From Owenia fusiformis (taxonomy: Eukaryota > Annelida > Polychaeta > Sabellida > Oweniidae), in assembly GCA_903813345.2 (NCBI GenBank), contig CAIIXF020000006.1:11662348-11726347 (forward strand): a stretch of DNA of 64,000 bases, given 5' to 3'. The translations under genes were made by a program, and so were the position numbers. Below are positions 31,886 to 44,524 of the stretch, piece after piece. Numbering within the stretch: position 1 is the stretch's first letter; each line of letters begins with the position of its first letter. The notes under the pieces are model-generated. The model saw only the letters and a list, made by a program, of their open reading frames with translations, did not search any database and had not been told where the DNA came from.

Positions 31886-32609
31886 AAAGGATAGGTATCG
31901 ATATGGTGGACTGAATAATTCAATAATGTTTTTCTCTTAAACCAATTATTGAAAACATTATGTAAAAAAACACGGTCCTTTATGTAATGTTGACCGATTG
32001 GCAACCATTTAATGCAAAAATTATTTATATATATTTTATATAACTGTTTTTGTTAACATTTTTTGTTTTTTAGTGCAATTGTTTTTTGTTCCTTTCTACC
32101 AATTCTTGAGAATGAAATAAAATGTCTTTCTGAACCTTGATAGAACAAAATAACATAAACAACATTTTCTTAGAACTCTCAATATTATAGTCTACAAAGG
32201 AAATTTTGGTTGATTTTACAAAAAGTATGCAAAAACTTAAAACAAAACCCTCCAAAATAGATGAAAATTAAGATGAGCCTTTTATTTCATTAACAAGATA
32301 CTTTTTTAAAATCAACCAAACTTTCTTTTGAGACACCTAAACACGTTGTGTTTATGTCGTTTTGTTCCAATGAGGTACGGATAGATGTTTAATTTCATTC
32401 CGAACATATGATACCAAGAACAAAAGAAGTGTCTTAAGTGATTTCTAAAACAATATATAGAAAAGTATATAAATATATTTCAAATTATAATGTTACCATC
32501 CAAAAGATGACCATTAAGTTGATGATGTGCAAAATTTTCAGAATGTTTTGCTGACTGGTTTTAGAGAAAAGCGTGTTCAAAAAGTTCACCATATCGATAC
32601 CACTCCTTT
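31886..32609. mobile_element. 724-bp foldback element, copy 1
   Basis: The ends are AAAGGATAGGTATCGATATG and, reversed, AAAGGAGTGGTATCGATATG. Internal segments such as AAAGGAAATTTTGGTTGATT and the reverse near 32310 also pair, so most of the element is an imperfect palindrome. No coding sequence. A second copy lies at 44525-45236 in the opposite orientation. Confidence 0.75.
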
Positions 32610-33825
32610 AGATTGGTTATTAAGATTAGGGCAAGTTTTCCAACATTAAGGACACATCAGTCCCGAGCATTCAAAATCAGGTCAGGGAAATAAAGGTTAG
32701 GTTGACAGTTAAGAAATGCATATAAATTCCACAAGAGAGTTATAAAGATTCCTGAAACAGAAAATGGAACTCATAAACTCTGGTAATAAACTGGTTCAAG
32801 GATTTTGATATACGTACATTAATGTAATACAATGTAATAATGGGGAAGGGAAATAATATGAACAATATCTTTCATTCCCACCCTTTTAAACCTCAATTTT
32901 CTCAATTAGCACACTTATTTCCATGTCAATAACAGTTCACTTAAAGAGTTAATGACGACAATATCTTACCTTTTTTTAGGTACAATAAAAATGTGCATAT
33001 ATGTATCAAATATTCATTATCAGTTATCATTTTAACCATGGTTTATCATCATAATAAACCATGACATCTCATTTCTTCTCAGCCCTGAGTGTTTCAGGTG
33101 AAACAGAAAGATGCTATGAGTATCAGAATGATGGTTTATGCTGATGTGATGGTATGGTCTGACGTTCATTATTTGAGAAGTGCATTAAATACCCATCTTG
33201 GTCCATCAAGGTATTACATATGACTGAAGGAATACACTGGTATTCTTCTGGTGTAACTTCCGCAAAAATGGCGGACCAATGACAGAATAACAGGTAAAAT
33301 CACTTCGAAATTTTAAGATAACTATCAGATAAGAGTCTCAGAGGTATATATAGGCAAATTCATTTTGGTAGGAGCACTCTGTTTAGTTTGAAAACACACC
33401 CTTTATTATTTTATATCAGCACTGTATGTTAAATACCCAGGGGAAATATTTTCCATAATGTCAAGACAAAAACAGGAAATGTGATCAAATTAGGCAGAAA
33501 AATGTATACTCCCCAGTAGGTCTTAACCACCCACTCTTTAAAGCAATCAGTTATTCTGACATCCTTAAATTCACTTTGATGGCATTGATGATCCCTAGGG
33601 TATCATAGCAGAGTAGGTGTAGTGAAGCACACACATTAACACCACAAAGAATTACAATTTCAGACTTTATGTACGCAACAAATGGTAAGATACCCTATGG
33701 CTCAGTCACAAGTCATTTTTGGAGGGATTCGGTATCGTTTTTTTGATTTTCTTCAAGATCTAATGCATCTAGTATGAATTCTGCACCAGATTCTGCATGA
33801 AATCCCAAATTTTGCGATTAAAGAT
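32610..33825. other. Non-coding stretch, nothing recognised
   Basis: A/T-rich DNA without supported exon or repeat. Confidence 0.4.
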
Positions 33826-33828
33826 TCT

Positions 33829-34248
33829 GTTGGATTTTGGCTATTTTCTGAGGATTCAAACAGGTGCATATAGCCTAATATGTTAGGCCAATACATTTCA
33901 GGGATTTTAAAGATATCCATTATGGGTGACCAAAATTAAGCTGAAAGCAATGGATCGCATGAGTTTTCCCTATGGGAAAATAATATGGGAAATATTGTTT
34001 TCCACTTTATCTAAAAGGAATTACTTATTCCTCCTTTAAAGAGGTTGACTCAACTGTGTCTCAAAACGCAACAAATTGATGAAACAAAAATTGAAAAGCA
34101 GGGGTGAAAGGGGTAGAAAATCAGGACAACATTTCAGAAAAAAAGTTGAAATTATTTTATCATCTCTATGAGTGTTTTTCCTAGAGATAATGCATTGGCC
34201 TAACATATGCACCTGTTTAAATCCTCAGGAAATAGCCAAAATCCAACA
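33829..34248. repeat. Foldback with about 65-bp arms
   Basis: The left arm (33829-33898) and right arm (34189-34248) are inverted copies with few mismatches; they share TTGGATTTTGGCTATTT, TGAGGATT and CAGGTGCATAT. The spacer is about 290 bases. No target duplication was identified. Confidence 0.65.
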
Positions 34249-34835
34249 TATGAATGTCCGAAATCTGTTGCGATATTTTCCGTCCTTCTTTCCTGACACA
34301 TTATATGTAATCTTTAAGTGCAAAGGTGGAGGTTTGAGAATTTCAAACAGATTTCACATTTCCCCTTTTGAACACCAGCTTCTGATGACAAATGAATGTC
34401 TTAAAGATGAGATGGTTTTCCGCAAAAATCCACGCAAAATATCAAATTCTGCAAAAAATTCTGAAAACCAAAATTCTGTGTTTTTCCTGCGGCGACAATT
34501 ATCATTACATTATAAGTTTTGCTTGCTCATGCTTCCCCCTCCCCGAGGCTTTAGTATTTAACAATTCTTGGCATATCCCAACTAAGCTTATCACATTATT
34601 GAAGAATAAGCTACTTATGTTTAGCAACAATAGCCTCATTACAATAAGCTACTGACTGTGTTGCTATAATAGTCTCATTATAATGAGCTTTACATCAGAC
34701 ACACAGGATATAATGAAAGATGGGTCTCAGGTTTTCTAAGAAAGCATTAGAAATAATCCATATTCAATTCTAAAAATCCATCATGAAAGAACGACTTTAG
34801 ATTCAGATTCATACCTGGAATTTGCATTCTTATTG
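34249..34835. other. Non-coding stretch, nothing recognised
   Basis: The frame 34172-34561 overlaps the foldback arm and has no family motif. Confidence 0.35.
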
Positions 34836-34839
34836 AGAA

Positions 34840-35095
34840 TGGATGTTATAAGCATGGCACACTGTCTTTTGACCATTTTGAAAATGGCCGACATTTTACA
34901 CATGTCATGTATGTGTTTTAAAATAATGCAAAATATATGTAAAATGTTTTCATTAATAAAGGTCAAAATGTAGATATTTAAGAAACATATGGCAGCCATC
35001 TTGGAAAATGGCGGGCGTTACACACTGTTTTACGATTTTTGCTAGCTATAACTTGAAAATTAGTGGAGCGATTTTGTTCATATTTAATAAGTGAT
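34840..35095 (-). repeat. Dispersed repeat with AAGATGGC/CCATTTTGAAAA words, copy 1
   Basis: It shares, in reverse orientation, long stretches with 40590-40760: TTGCATTCTTATTGAGAATG, GCCATCTTG and an AGCGATTTTGTTCATATT end. Other relatives are at 52300-52680 and 58700-59175. It is non-coding; the frame 34781-34999 is incidental. Confidence 0.55.
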
Positions 35096-35097
35096 AA

Positions 35098-35219
35098 TTT
35101 TTTCAAATCAAATCTGACTATAGAGTTGAAATGTGATCTTTAATGACCTTATCAATGCCAAACAAGATTCATGATATTGTGAGCAACTAGGTGGTGACAT
35201 TTTCTCATGTTAATGCCTT
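35098..35219 (-). mobile_element. 5' fragment of a family A hairpin element
   Basis: Read on the minus strand: GGCATTAACATGAGAAAATG, tag TGTCACCACC (35199-35190), TAGTTGCTCACAATAT, then part of the core (AAGGTCATTAAAGATCA...CAGATTTGATT). It matches the start of 48683-49892. The hairpin end is absent. Confidence 0.6.
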
Positions 35220-36200
35220 TTATGAAGTTTAATCTGACGAAAATTAAAGTAGCTTTGAATGGTTTAAAGTTGATGTATTTTTATTTGAATAAATGTTAAG
35301 TATCTAAAGTCAAAGTATCTTCATCAATCTCATACCCCTTCATGGAAAAGTCACATGTTGAAGCTTATCTAGTGTTTATTTAAAAAAGTAAGTCTCTGTC
35401 ATTTACGTTATAGAGGGTTGTCGTAGCAAGAGACCTATATTTTCATCCAACATATTATTCTCATGTCTGTTTTTGTTCCTAACAATAAGGATATATTTTG
35501 TCTTAATACTAAATCATACATCAGGCATTTTGAAGAGACATAAGTGGAAAGAATTCACATTGAAGTCAACAATTACATGTGACTTATTATTCCTTTTCAG
35601 AAACAAAACCTAAGTGCTACATGTCATTCCAATTTTATAGAAAATCAGTCTGTTAACATTAAATTTATCTTTCTTTTCTGATTAGAAATAGTGTTCAGAA
35701 TCAATTGATAGCCATATCTTGGTGTTTGATATGCCATACAAATTTTATTTGAAATTTGTATATCGTTACACCCTTGGTAACGTATATGATCCAAAAATAG
35801 TAACATCGTAGAATGAGTCATATCATATGTGATCATGGTTAAATCATCAAATGGTGCTTCTTTTATCATGTTTACACTGCATTTTAACCAATAGTAACAT
35901 TTAAAACAAACATAGTTCAGTGGACCATCAAGAAACGTAAATGATGGAGAAATTAACTAACTTTTGCAATAGAAACATTTAAGCTAACACAAACATTATT
36001 TATGCACAAAACACGTAATGAATTAATATATTGTCACATACGCTATATGTTGGAATGAATATATACAGGATTAAAGGGACTTAGTCTTTCTTCACACATT
36101 TGTAATGCTAAATCCTTTGTAACGTAAGTGATTACAAAACTTACAATCGCAAGATCAAAACTATACTATATAATTTGTGATTACCCTTACGGAAAATAAA
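35220..36200. other. Non-coding stretch, nothing recognised
   Basis: No supported exon. A GTTACACCCTTGGTAAC semi-palindrome occurs near 35764-35780. Confidence 0.4.
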
Positions 36201-36470
36201 AGCTGTGACAGCGCTGCTACAGCGCTGTCGCAGCGCTGTGACAGCATATAGGCTTAAACTGATGGCTGGATCAATTTCAGCGACAATGCTCTCACATCCA
36301 TACGCTGCGAGAACGCTGTGAGAGCGCTGTCACAGCATTCTATTTCCATCCATCACTGCGAGAGGGATGTGACAGTAATTAAGTGGCTGGATCAATTACA
36401 GCAACATGCTATCTTAGCCAGAGTTTGTGGCAGCGCTCTCACAGCGCTCTCACAGCCCTCTCACAGCAGG
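36201..36470. repeat. GC-rich cluster of TGACAGC/AGCGCT words, cluster 1
   Basis: Groups of GCTGTGACAGCGCTG, GCTGTCGCAGCGCTGTG and GCAGCGCTCTCACAGCG lie among A/T-rich spacers. The words pair with one another and can form several hairpins. The same words form a regular array at 37911-38133. Confidence 0.65.
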
Positions 36471-37180
36471 AAGTACCAATGCATTGTGGGTTAAAAAATT
36501 CAAACTGAAAATCAGTTAGAGCAGGAAGTTTGTAGGAGGAAAAAGCAAAGGAATTATGCTGAAATGGCCATCATATCATTACTGATTTATAAAGCACATG
36601 TAAGGTATTGTACTACTGATTATTTATAGATACCTTTGGAATGTTTTAGTGATCTAAGGAAAAGGATCAAATGATATGAATTTTGTGCAAGTTAGTACTG
36701 GTTAAACTAGAAGTCTGAAATATCAATGTATAGTCCATATAAACTATATGTCCATATAAAGACTTGCAGATGAACTTTGTAATTTCAGAAAATTCCAGGT
36801 TGGTTCACATTTGATAAGTTGAATTGGTTAAATGACTTAAAATATGTATGCAAAAATGCTAAAGGAAATGACCAAAAATTGTTGCAGAACCCATCCAGAC
36901 ATAAGAAAAAAACATGTTGGGCCTGAAGCCAATAAGGGGGTCACCTTTCAGAAAATTCACAGTTGGTTCACCCCTCCTCCCTCTCCTGCCAGTCATAAGG
37001 AAAACAAACTCCAGCTAATTTCATGGCCAGTTCATTTAAATATGAATATAAATGAGTTGGTCATGAATTAGTAGGTTAATCCATCAGCCAACAACCAGCA
37101 GTTGGATTGGCAAATGTTAGCTAAGTCGATCAAGTCAAAGAGAGTAATTGTTTATGAAACTTGTCAAATAATAGTACAAT
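36471..37180. other. Non-coding stretch, nothing recognised
   Basis: The segment TTTCAGAAAATTC..GTTGGTTCAC occurs twice (about 36785 and 36949). No exon supported. Confidence 0.35.
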
Positions 37181-37196
37181 AACGTCATTTCCAAGG

Positions 37197-37259
37197 GCAA
37201 TATAGTGAAATATTGGGCCGAGGGCCGAAGGCCCAAGGTCCAATATTTCACTATATTGC
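37197..37259. repeat. Perfect 20-bp hairpin with GC-rich loop
   Basis: GCAATATAGTGAAATATTGG (37197-37216) is the exact reverse complement of 37240-37259. The 23-base loop is GC-rich and itself contains GGGCC/GGCCC words. Outside, weaker inverted matches (TTATTATTACCA near 37278-37290 and its reverse near 37510-37522) suggest a neighbouring foldback that also includes a CRE (TGACGTCA, 37412-37419). Confidence 0.7.
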
Positions 37260-37910
37260 TCGCAGAAATGACTTTATTAGTATTATTACCACTGTTGACG
37301 ACCAGGGCTGAAATAGCAAGAAAATCTTACGCATTGAACGATATCTAATTTCCCAGGGAAAAATTGCCGGTCCAGAATATATTCTACACCGGTCCATATG
37401 GACCACCACTATGACGTCACACATTTCTCAGGTCGATATAGTAAAAAAATGAATGCCTTCTAAACAAGCACTAAAACCCCTAGAACTGGCCCGGCAAGGT
37501 GGTGATAACTGGTAATAATAAAGGTTGGAAACAAAAGAAATAGCTAATAATTGCTCCCCTTAGCAGGCACTCCAATCTCAACCCATATTTTTAAAATCGT
37601 TTCTTATTAAAGTTTAGTCAACTAGTCAAATAGAGTTACTAATTTCGTTAATGGGATTCATATTAATATTGGTATGTATGCAGCAAAAATAGTGACTGGC
37701 CAGGTTTAACAGTGTGACTGGTAAGATGTAACAGTTATTTTTTAATTTTGATTACCCATTACTAGTATTACAAGCCTAGAATCTACTTTTTCCATGCTGA
37801 ATTTGAAATTTATAATTTGAAACGTTTTAAAGATATTTAGATTTATAGGCTATAGGTAATTAAGATTTATGTGTATGAAGGATACATAATCAATGCCATA
37901 TATGGCAATG
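37260..37910. other. Non-coding stretch, possible diverged foldback
   Basis: Inverted words at about 37272-37310 and 37478-37525 hint at an element. Otherwise nothing recognised. Confidence 0.35.
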
Positions 37911-38133
37911 CTGTGACAGCGCTGTCGCAGCCTCATTTGCATGGTACATTCCGATGGGCTGTCACAGCGCTTTGAGAGCGCTGTCACAGCGCTGTGAGAG
38001 CGCTGTCGCAGCGCTGTGACAGCGGGCTGTGAGAGCGCTGTGACAGCGGGCTGCGAGAGCGCTGTGACAGCATGCTGCGAGAGCGCTGTGACAGCGGGCT
38101 GTGAGAGCGCTGTGACAGCGGGCTGTGACAGCC
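37911..38133. repeat. GC-rich 24-bp array of TGACAGC/AGCGCT words, cluster 2
   Basis: The core from about 38012 repeats a 24-base unit, CTGYGAGAGCGCTGTGACAG plus CGGG, four to five times. Because 24 is divisible by three, the minus frame shows an eight-residue repeat (LSQPAVTA); this is a by-product, not evidence of a protein. Upstream units are irregular and match cluster 1 (36201-36470). Confidence 0.8.
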
Positions 38134-39525
38134 AGTAAATTTGTATAAGGGTATCGTCAAAAAGTAACAACATTCAGTGTCTCCTCTAATATCATAGGTA
38201 CATATGAACTCCTGAAAACGTTACTTAATCCTAGCTTGGACATATAAATCCCATAGAACACGAGTTTGAATCTCAGGACACAGATCTAGAGTTTAAATAG
38301 CCCTTTAAACTTCCCTGTTGGAATTGACTCCTCTACTACACACTCAAAATCTGAGACTCTCAGCCAAATAACGTAACATTCTAGATACCATTGGAGATTC
38401 TTCTTTTCTTAAAAAATAGTATTTATTATCATCAGTATCTACATGCAGTGCCTTTTCGACATACCAACAGTAATTGTAACCTGCAGTGAAAAAAATCGCC
38501 AAGATGTAGCTCTTTATCTCCACTCTCAGTCTGCATGATGGTCCTGTCAGAATACTCTTGGATAGCTATGTTGTCTCTTCTTGTATGTCATTCCTGCATG
38601 TTTGTTTCACTTTTGTGCGGGGCGCTTTTAACACTGTTTATTTGCTTCAACAAATTTATATTCCTTTGCTTGTGGTAAACGTCGAGTACTCATTTCATTT
38701 TTGTCCAGCCAAGCAAGGCCCTTAAGCTTGTATCACCTTCCATCGCCTTTAGTCATATTACATCAACTAGACTTGAACACTCTTTCAGGCATTTCCCCGC
38801 CAGCCATGTTGCGTCTGCTTCAACTCTTCAACTACGTGACTGTTTTCCTCGTACTAATCTTCTCCTCAACTCTAGGGATATCACTATGTTAAAGTTTGCA
38901 TCGCATCACTTTTCCCCTGCACTCTTTGGTGTTTTTTGGCGTGCTAGGACCCTTGGTTCTATTTTTCTCTGCTTCTGTAAGATCCTTTGGAATGATTTGT
39001 GATTGTTTTTTCCATGTTTATCTATGTTCAGGGAGCTTTGTTTTTTTATGGGTACGTACGTCCCCAAGTTCTACTTATCCGTTTTCTAAAGAGCCATGCA
39101 TGTCCTCTTGTAAAATTCCAGGCAAAATTTATATGAACAATTAATTGTGTCCAGTGTTACTTGTACCACTGCCATAAACACGGTCACAATCATTGTTATC
39201 GGCATTACTTGGGTCATTGCTAACAGTCTCTCTTATTTTTGATTTGTCTCCTGTATTATTACACTATCTGAGACTAACATAACATGTCTCGGGCGCAATG
39301 ACATAATTTTTTCTTTTATGGTCTTTATCTTTTTCAGATAGTGCACTCAGCTATTGAGACAATGCATTTATGAACCCGAGCACGCTCTTTTTGGTGCTTT
39401 TTCCTATCACTATAGTCTATTTGAATTTCAGCAGGATGCTTTCCCATCTACGAAAAGTATACAAGTTGATAAATGAACATACCTGTACAGATTTGACGAC
39501 AGAAAATGTGTGCAATAGAATTTAT
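38134..39525. other. Non-coding, pyrimidine-rich stretch
   Basis: The plus strand from about 38560 to 39130 is rich in C and T. Frames there (38701-38892, 38896-39144) lack family motifs and look like decayed sequence. It could be an old minus-strand retroelement, but I saw no diagnostic motif. Confidence 0.35.
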
Positions 39526-39530
39526 CAATT

Positions 39531-39554
39531 ACGTTACCTATGGTAACGTAATTT
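39531..39554. repeat. Short palindrome GTTACC..GGTAAC
   Basis: ATTACGTTACC and GGTAACGTAAT are exact inverted copies separated by three bases. Confidence 0.6.
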
Positions 39555-40590
39555 ATGACACAGAAAACGCAAGACTAAAGCTTCAATTCAAATTGAATGA
39601 TAGAAAAATGTTTTTATATTCATTTTCACATTTATACTGACTGTCTTTATGCCATAGATAACATCAAATTAACACTACATCTTCGTTTTACAAGAGAGAT
39701 ACTATATTAGGTGTGATATATACCTTAAATTGTGTGGATTTACTCTACAAAGGTGGTAGTGTTTCTATATTCAGATCCAAATGAATATGAATACTCAAAT
39801 TTCCCGCTTTATGAACTTTATTCAGAGCTAGGAGTATGGTAACTGTTATTTTCGTACTACTAGGTATCGTAAATGATGGTGTCGTAAATGATGCAAATAC
39901 CCTTTTGCTGGCTGTATTATATTCAAACAATGTCAATTTAGTTAAAAATACTGATCAATAAGGATCACTCCTACCATACAATAAGGTGATATAACATTAA
40001 TTTGCTCAGACACTTATTGCCTGTGAAAACTATGATCACGTAAATGATTTTCTTATCTATAACTTCATGAAAAACGGGAATTATAATTTTCTGGCCCCAA
40101 AATCTCAACGTTTCAAATATCAACTTTTACGACTTTCTATTAAGTATTCAAATTGGAATCCAGATACGTATATGGCACATATGAAACATTAATTTTTCAC
40201 CAGTTTTTATATGATTTATAGCACAGGGGGGTTGCAAAAAAGTCTGGCGACATTGGTCAAGGAACAGTTTCAGCATGGTAAAAATGTCAAAATGATAGTT
40301 TCTGTCATTTAACCAGAAGCAATGGATCGTCTTGTGTATAATACACCACTTTATATGGAATGTTATGCATGAAAAATTCTCTAATGGCACCATACAATCC
40401 TGATTTTTGATATGGCGACAGTCACGTAACTGATGAATACCCCTATTCTAGTACATATAATAAAATATGTGTAACTGAGAAATCATATATTACAAACGTG
40501 CTAGGTAGAGGGTCATATATACTATTTATATATACAACAAAAAGTGATGTTGGTAATGTAAATGCTGAGATTGAGCCCTGGGTCACCTAT
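39555..40590. other. Non-coding stretch, nothing firm
   Basis: A possible MITE end (CAGGGGGGTTGCAAAAAAGT, about 40222) has no visible partner. GTAAATGATGGTG and GTAAATGATGC repeat near 39870-39895. Confidence 0.35.
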
Positions 40591-40591
40591 T

Positions 40592-41045
40592 TTGCATTCT
40601 TATTGAGAATGGGTGATAAGTCATCACATATTGAATAAGAACAAAATCAATCCACTACTTTTCAAGTCATAACAAAAATCATAAAATGGTGTGTAATGGC
40701 TGCAATATTTCAAGATGGCTGCCACATGTTTCCTTAATATTTACATTTCTACCTTTACTAAAGTCTTATCAAACTTTTTTACTTTACAAAGGTATAAATA
40801 TTACAGTTTTACATTTGTACCTAAATTACTGTAAAATCGGCACTAAAATAGCTGCCATTTTGAAACTAGTGGCCATTTTGAAAATCGACTTTCGAGCAGA
40901 ACTTCTACTGACATAAGGCGCATGGGTATAAAATATGACCAAAATCAAGCCACCGGTATTTGAGTTATCACCCGGATAGACGGACAAATGGACTGATGTA
41001 TGGATGGACGGACGGACAGACATACGGATGGAGGGAGGCATTCTC
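40592..41045 (+). repeat. Dispersed AAGATGGC repeat with GGAC tetranucleotide tail, copy 2
   Basis: The first 170 bases are the inverse of 34840-35095. GCCATTTTGAAAA segments follow, then TATTTGAGTTATCACCCGGA, and the copy ends in a GGAC/GACA/GGAT tetranucleotide tract (40976-41036). The same order (CCATTTTGAAAA, CGAGCAGA, CATAAG, TATTT, CCGGA, GGAC tract) is seen at 58700-59175. Pearl-type elements of bivalves also carry tetranucleotide tracts; the link here is an inference. Confidence 0.55.
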
Positions 41046-41137
41046 TATATCCCTCATTGGATAATTACATGTAAATTACCATAAATGGATATGAGCATAA
41101 ATTAAGAAAATAGTTACATATTTCGAAAAATTATTAA

Positions 41138-41184
41138 TGGTCAGACAGACTGATTGACGGATAGACAGAAGGACAGACAGACAA
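41138..41184 (+). repeat. GACA/GACG tetranucleotide tract
   Basis: An imperfect run of CAGA, GACG and GACA words, similar to the tail at 40976-41036. Confidence 0.6.
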
Positions 41185-41189
41185 GTGTA

Positions 41190-42400
41190 TGATTCCATAG
41201 TCTCCAAATACCAGAGTACATATTATCAAATACATCTTTAATTCTTTCAGAAGAATTATAAGACCCTGAAATTGCCTCTTAAGACTAATGGACAGTTTTA
41301 TAAAGAGGCTTCCTGAGGAATAAATATTTAATGGAGAGACCACTTCACAACCAATCGACCAAACATTCACTTCAATGATGTGATGGTGTGACGTGTTATA
41401 CTGCAATTTCCAACCAATTTACCCTGTTGATTACTCCACACCTGGATATAGTCCCTAGTGCATCTCAAATATACCCAGATCAATAATCTCTGATCTCTAT
41501 GGTCTCAGAGTCATTTATTACGCTCAAATACTCAAATAAAGCTACCCCAAGGGATATTAAGTTGTCAATGAAATTCTATGATATTGACATGAGCAATAAA
41601 CTTCCCAACAAGGGAGAGTCGTCTGAAGAGCTCAAATACTAACAGTTTTTTTTACTTACATTTGGTCACTTATCAGATATATTAAGTCATATGTAATGCA
41701 GATCACATGTAGAGCATGATGCTTCAGTGCCATATTCATTGAATCATTGGTTCATTTGTAAATACTTAACACATCTTTAATCAAAGTACTTTATTTATTT
41801 TATTTATATTTTTTCACAACAATACCTTTTACCCTTTAATACAATTATAGAATAGCAAACAATACGTATATATCCTGTAAATGAGAAAACGATAAGAGAC
41901 AAAAGTAGGTAAATGGGTTCTTTGTTCGCCTACACATTTTGTCCAGAATCCATACACAACTTCAATGGCCTTTTTATCTTGAGTTTTCTTTGTTGAGTAA
42001 AAAAGGAGAACACTAATAATATAAAGACTATCCTTGAGAGTTAGCAATGTGAAACTAAGGTAAGGTACTTGTATTTTATTGTACATTATTGTACTATTAA
42101 TGCTGACATTACTTTACATATTCACTCATAGCGAGGCAAGGAGTGTCCAAGTCAAGCCAATCAGAACACAATATTTTTTACAATTGCATTGCACTATTAT
42201 CTACGACTCTAATGTAATGGAATTTTAGATTCTCATTTAGATTACATCAATTTCATAATTTAAAGTTAGCTGTCAAGTTGGCTGTCCTATTCACTCCCCC
42301 CTCTTGTATTTTCCCGGTTGTATTTTCAATGAAAAAGCAGACAGACACACATCAAAATTGAGGAGCTGCTATTCAAAGTAGGAGAACATGAAATGTAACT
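41190..42400. other. Non-coding stretch, nothing recognised
   Basis: Minus frames at 41134-41406 and 41829-42086 lack family motifs. Confidence 0.4.
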
Positions 42401-43024
42401 AGGCATTAACATGACAAAAAGTCAGATTTAAACTTCTGAGAACTTGAAGATGAGTTTGAAAAAAAAGGTCAATTTGAAGCAAGTTGAAAAAATACCTTTT
42501 TGACCTAGAGAAGGTCATTGATGGTAAAATAATTTTTCGACCTTGAGAATGTCATTGAAAGTCAAATCTATAGCCAGATTTGAACTTTTGAGAACGTGTA
42601 GATGATTTTGAAAAAAATTGGTCAATTTGAAGCAAGTTGAAAAAATACATTTTTGACCTTTCCTTGACCTTGAGAAGGTCATTGAAGGTCAAATCTTAAA
42701 TCTAAAGTCAGATTTGAACTTCTGATAACTTGTAGATGATTTTGAAAAAAAATATTCGGTCAATTTGAAGCAAGTTGAAAAAATACCTTTTTGACCTTGA
42801 AAAGATCATTGAAGGTCAAATCTTAATTGTTAACTCAGATTTGAACTTCTGAAAACTTGTAGATGATTTAGAAAAAATTGAAGTCAGTCAAAACAGTATT
42901 TGTTAAGTTGTAAGAATTTGTTACAGTTACAGACACCAACTGCCACCCGCCGATTGCCAACCGCCGCCAAGAAAAAATGGAGACCATAACAATATGTCAT
43001 CACTTCTTGGTGGTGACTTAAAAA
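42401..43024 (+). mobile_element. Hairpin-terminated element, family A, 3-4 core repeats
   Basis: It starts AGGCATTAACATGACAAAAA. The core has three to four units of roughly 130-140 bases containing AGTCAGATTTGAACTTCTGA, GTAGATGATTTTGAAAAA, CAATTTGAAGCAAGTTGAA and GACCTTGAGAAGGTCATTGA. A GTTACAGACACC plus GCCAACCGCC segment follows, then GACCATAACAATATG and a stem-loop (about 42992-43018) with TTAAAAA after it. The 5' tag is lost in this copy. Confidence 0.7.
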
Positions 43025-44390
43025 TTCCAGGGCATAAATCCATTAACAATGTATAATATAAAACACAAATGGGTACCAGCCCTACATACTGAATTATCAC
43101 CATATATATGGGCAAACTGTTACATCAAGCTATTTCAATTTGTTCAATATGCTTCTTCAAAATATAACAATATCCTCAATCAACTATTGAAAAGAATCAT
43201 TAGTTAATAAAATAGTATTCAAAGAATTTTTACTGCAGTCATTGGTTAATCTGACTTTGCTTTATAACTCGGCTCAAAAATACCCATTTTGCCTCAAATT
43301 CTACTTTTGCACAATTTCCGGCACACATTTTATGTACTTTGGATCATGAATCAAAAAAAGTAATTATTTGACTGAATTTGATTGAAAAAAGTACAGAGTG
43401 ACAGATTACATATTAAATATCACTTTTTCATTGATTAATGAGATTACGAGAAAGTGCTTCTAAGAAACCCTACTAGAAAACATGAATAGTGGCAAACAAA
43501 TGTACAATTCAACTTCATCAAGTTATATTAATAGAAATAAATCGTAGAAATTCTACTCATACGTATGACTTTTAGGCAAATGTAATAACCAAGCCTTGTG
43601 ATCATTATTTCAGGGTCACCTTTGAAGTTCCTTGGTTTTCATTATTATATTTGTTGAAGCAAATGAGCATCAAGTTAATAATGAAAGTTTGAATTTCTAG
43701 TATTTGTGTAAGAAAATAACATGCTGTAAGACATCATCAGATTGAAGCACATTGATTTTTAGCAAATCCAGAATGCCATATGCCAAATTATTGACTTGCT
43801 TGCTGCCATCCTGGCCTTTCTGTATGGGTTTGTATAATTTGCAGCCCCAACCAAGGTAGATTTCCACCTATCTACCATACCATGCAGGCTTGCAGGGTCT
43901 AATTTCTCTTGCATAATTATTGACAGAGACTAAACTAGACTATTCAACCAAGAAATGTATTTGAGAGTTTATCATTTATCTAATGGTGGGTTGCAAGTTG
44001 GTACCTACTACACAGATAAGCTAAGAACAAAGTTAGTACGAAGTGTGAGAGACCAAGTTGTGTTGCTGATTTCTTTGCAAGAGTTCTGGGCTTGAATTCT
44101 TTACACAAAGCTAAATATCTTATACAGTATTACCAACATAAGGATTTTTTACAAGCAAACTTCTGCCGGGGTTAAACTAGGTCAACAACAATGACAACAA
44201 TTTCATCACCTTGACAATCATTCAACACTTACCATTTGACCTGGATAAGCACCTGGCTTGTTATTCCCAATGATACTATTAAATTTTATAGATTTTCACT
44301 AACTATGAAATTGATGTTTCATCTATTTCACTAGAATCTAAACAAGGCACAGGGTAAACAATATTGTAACTAGAACGTCTCACAATGTAA
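43025..44390. other. Non-coding stretch; part resembles 5040-5330
   Basis: No exon supported. 44090-44240 resembles 5158-5330 in word order. Confidence 0.35.
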
Positions 44391-44391
44391 C

Positions 44392-44470
44392 AGTAGTGTA
44401 GCCAGGATTTGACAGGAGGGGGTTCAAATTTTTTCGGCAATTTTTTTTTGGAGCCACGTAACAGTGAATT
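44392..44470. repeat. Fragment with GTGTAGCCAGGA end
   Basis: GTGTAGCCAGGATTTGACAG, then AGGGGGTTC, resembles the end of the element at 1628-1850. One end only. Confidence 0.4.
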
Positions 44471-44524
44471 TGGTGAAAACTTTTTCAAATTTGCTTAATC
44501 CCTGCCTAATTTGATAATTTTGCC

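Noticed and set aside
37850-38173. Minus-strand frame with an eight-residue repeat, as if a repetitive protein
   Set aside because: It is the translation of a 24-bp GC-rich DNA array; other frames and the irregular flank show no coding constraint.
38560-39130. Minus-strand retroelement coding region
   Set aside because: Pyrimidine bias was suggestive, but no reverse transcriptase, integrase or protease motif could be read.
40222-40440. Second end of a CAGGGGGG MITE
   Set aside because: Only one end was seen; no inverted partner or TA duplication was identified.
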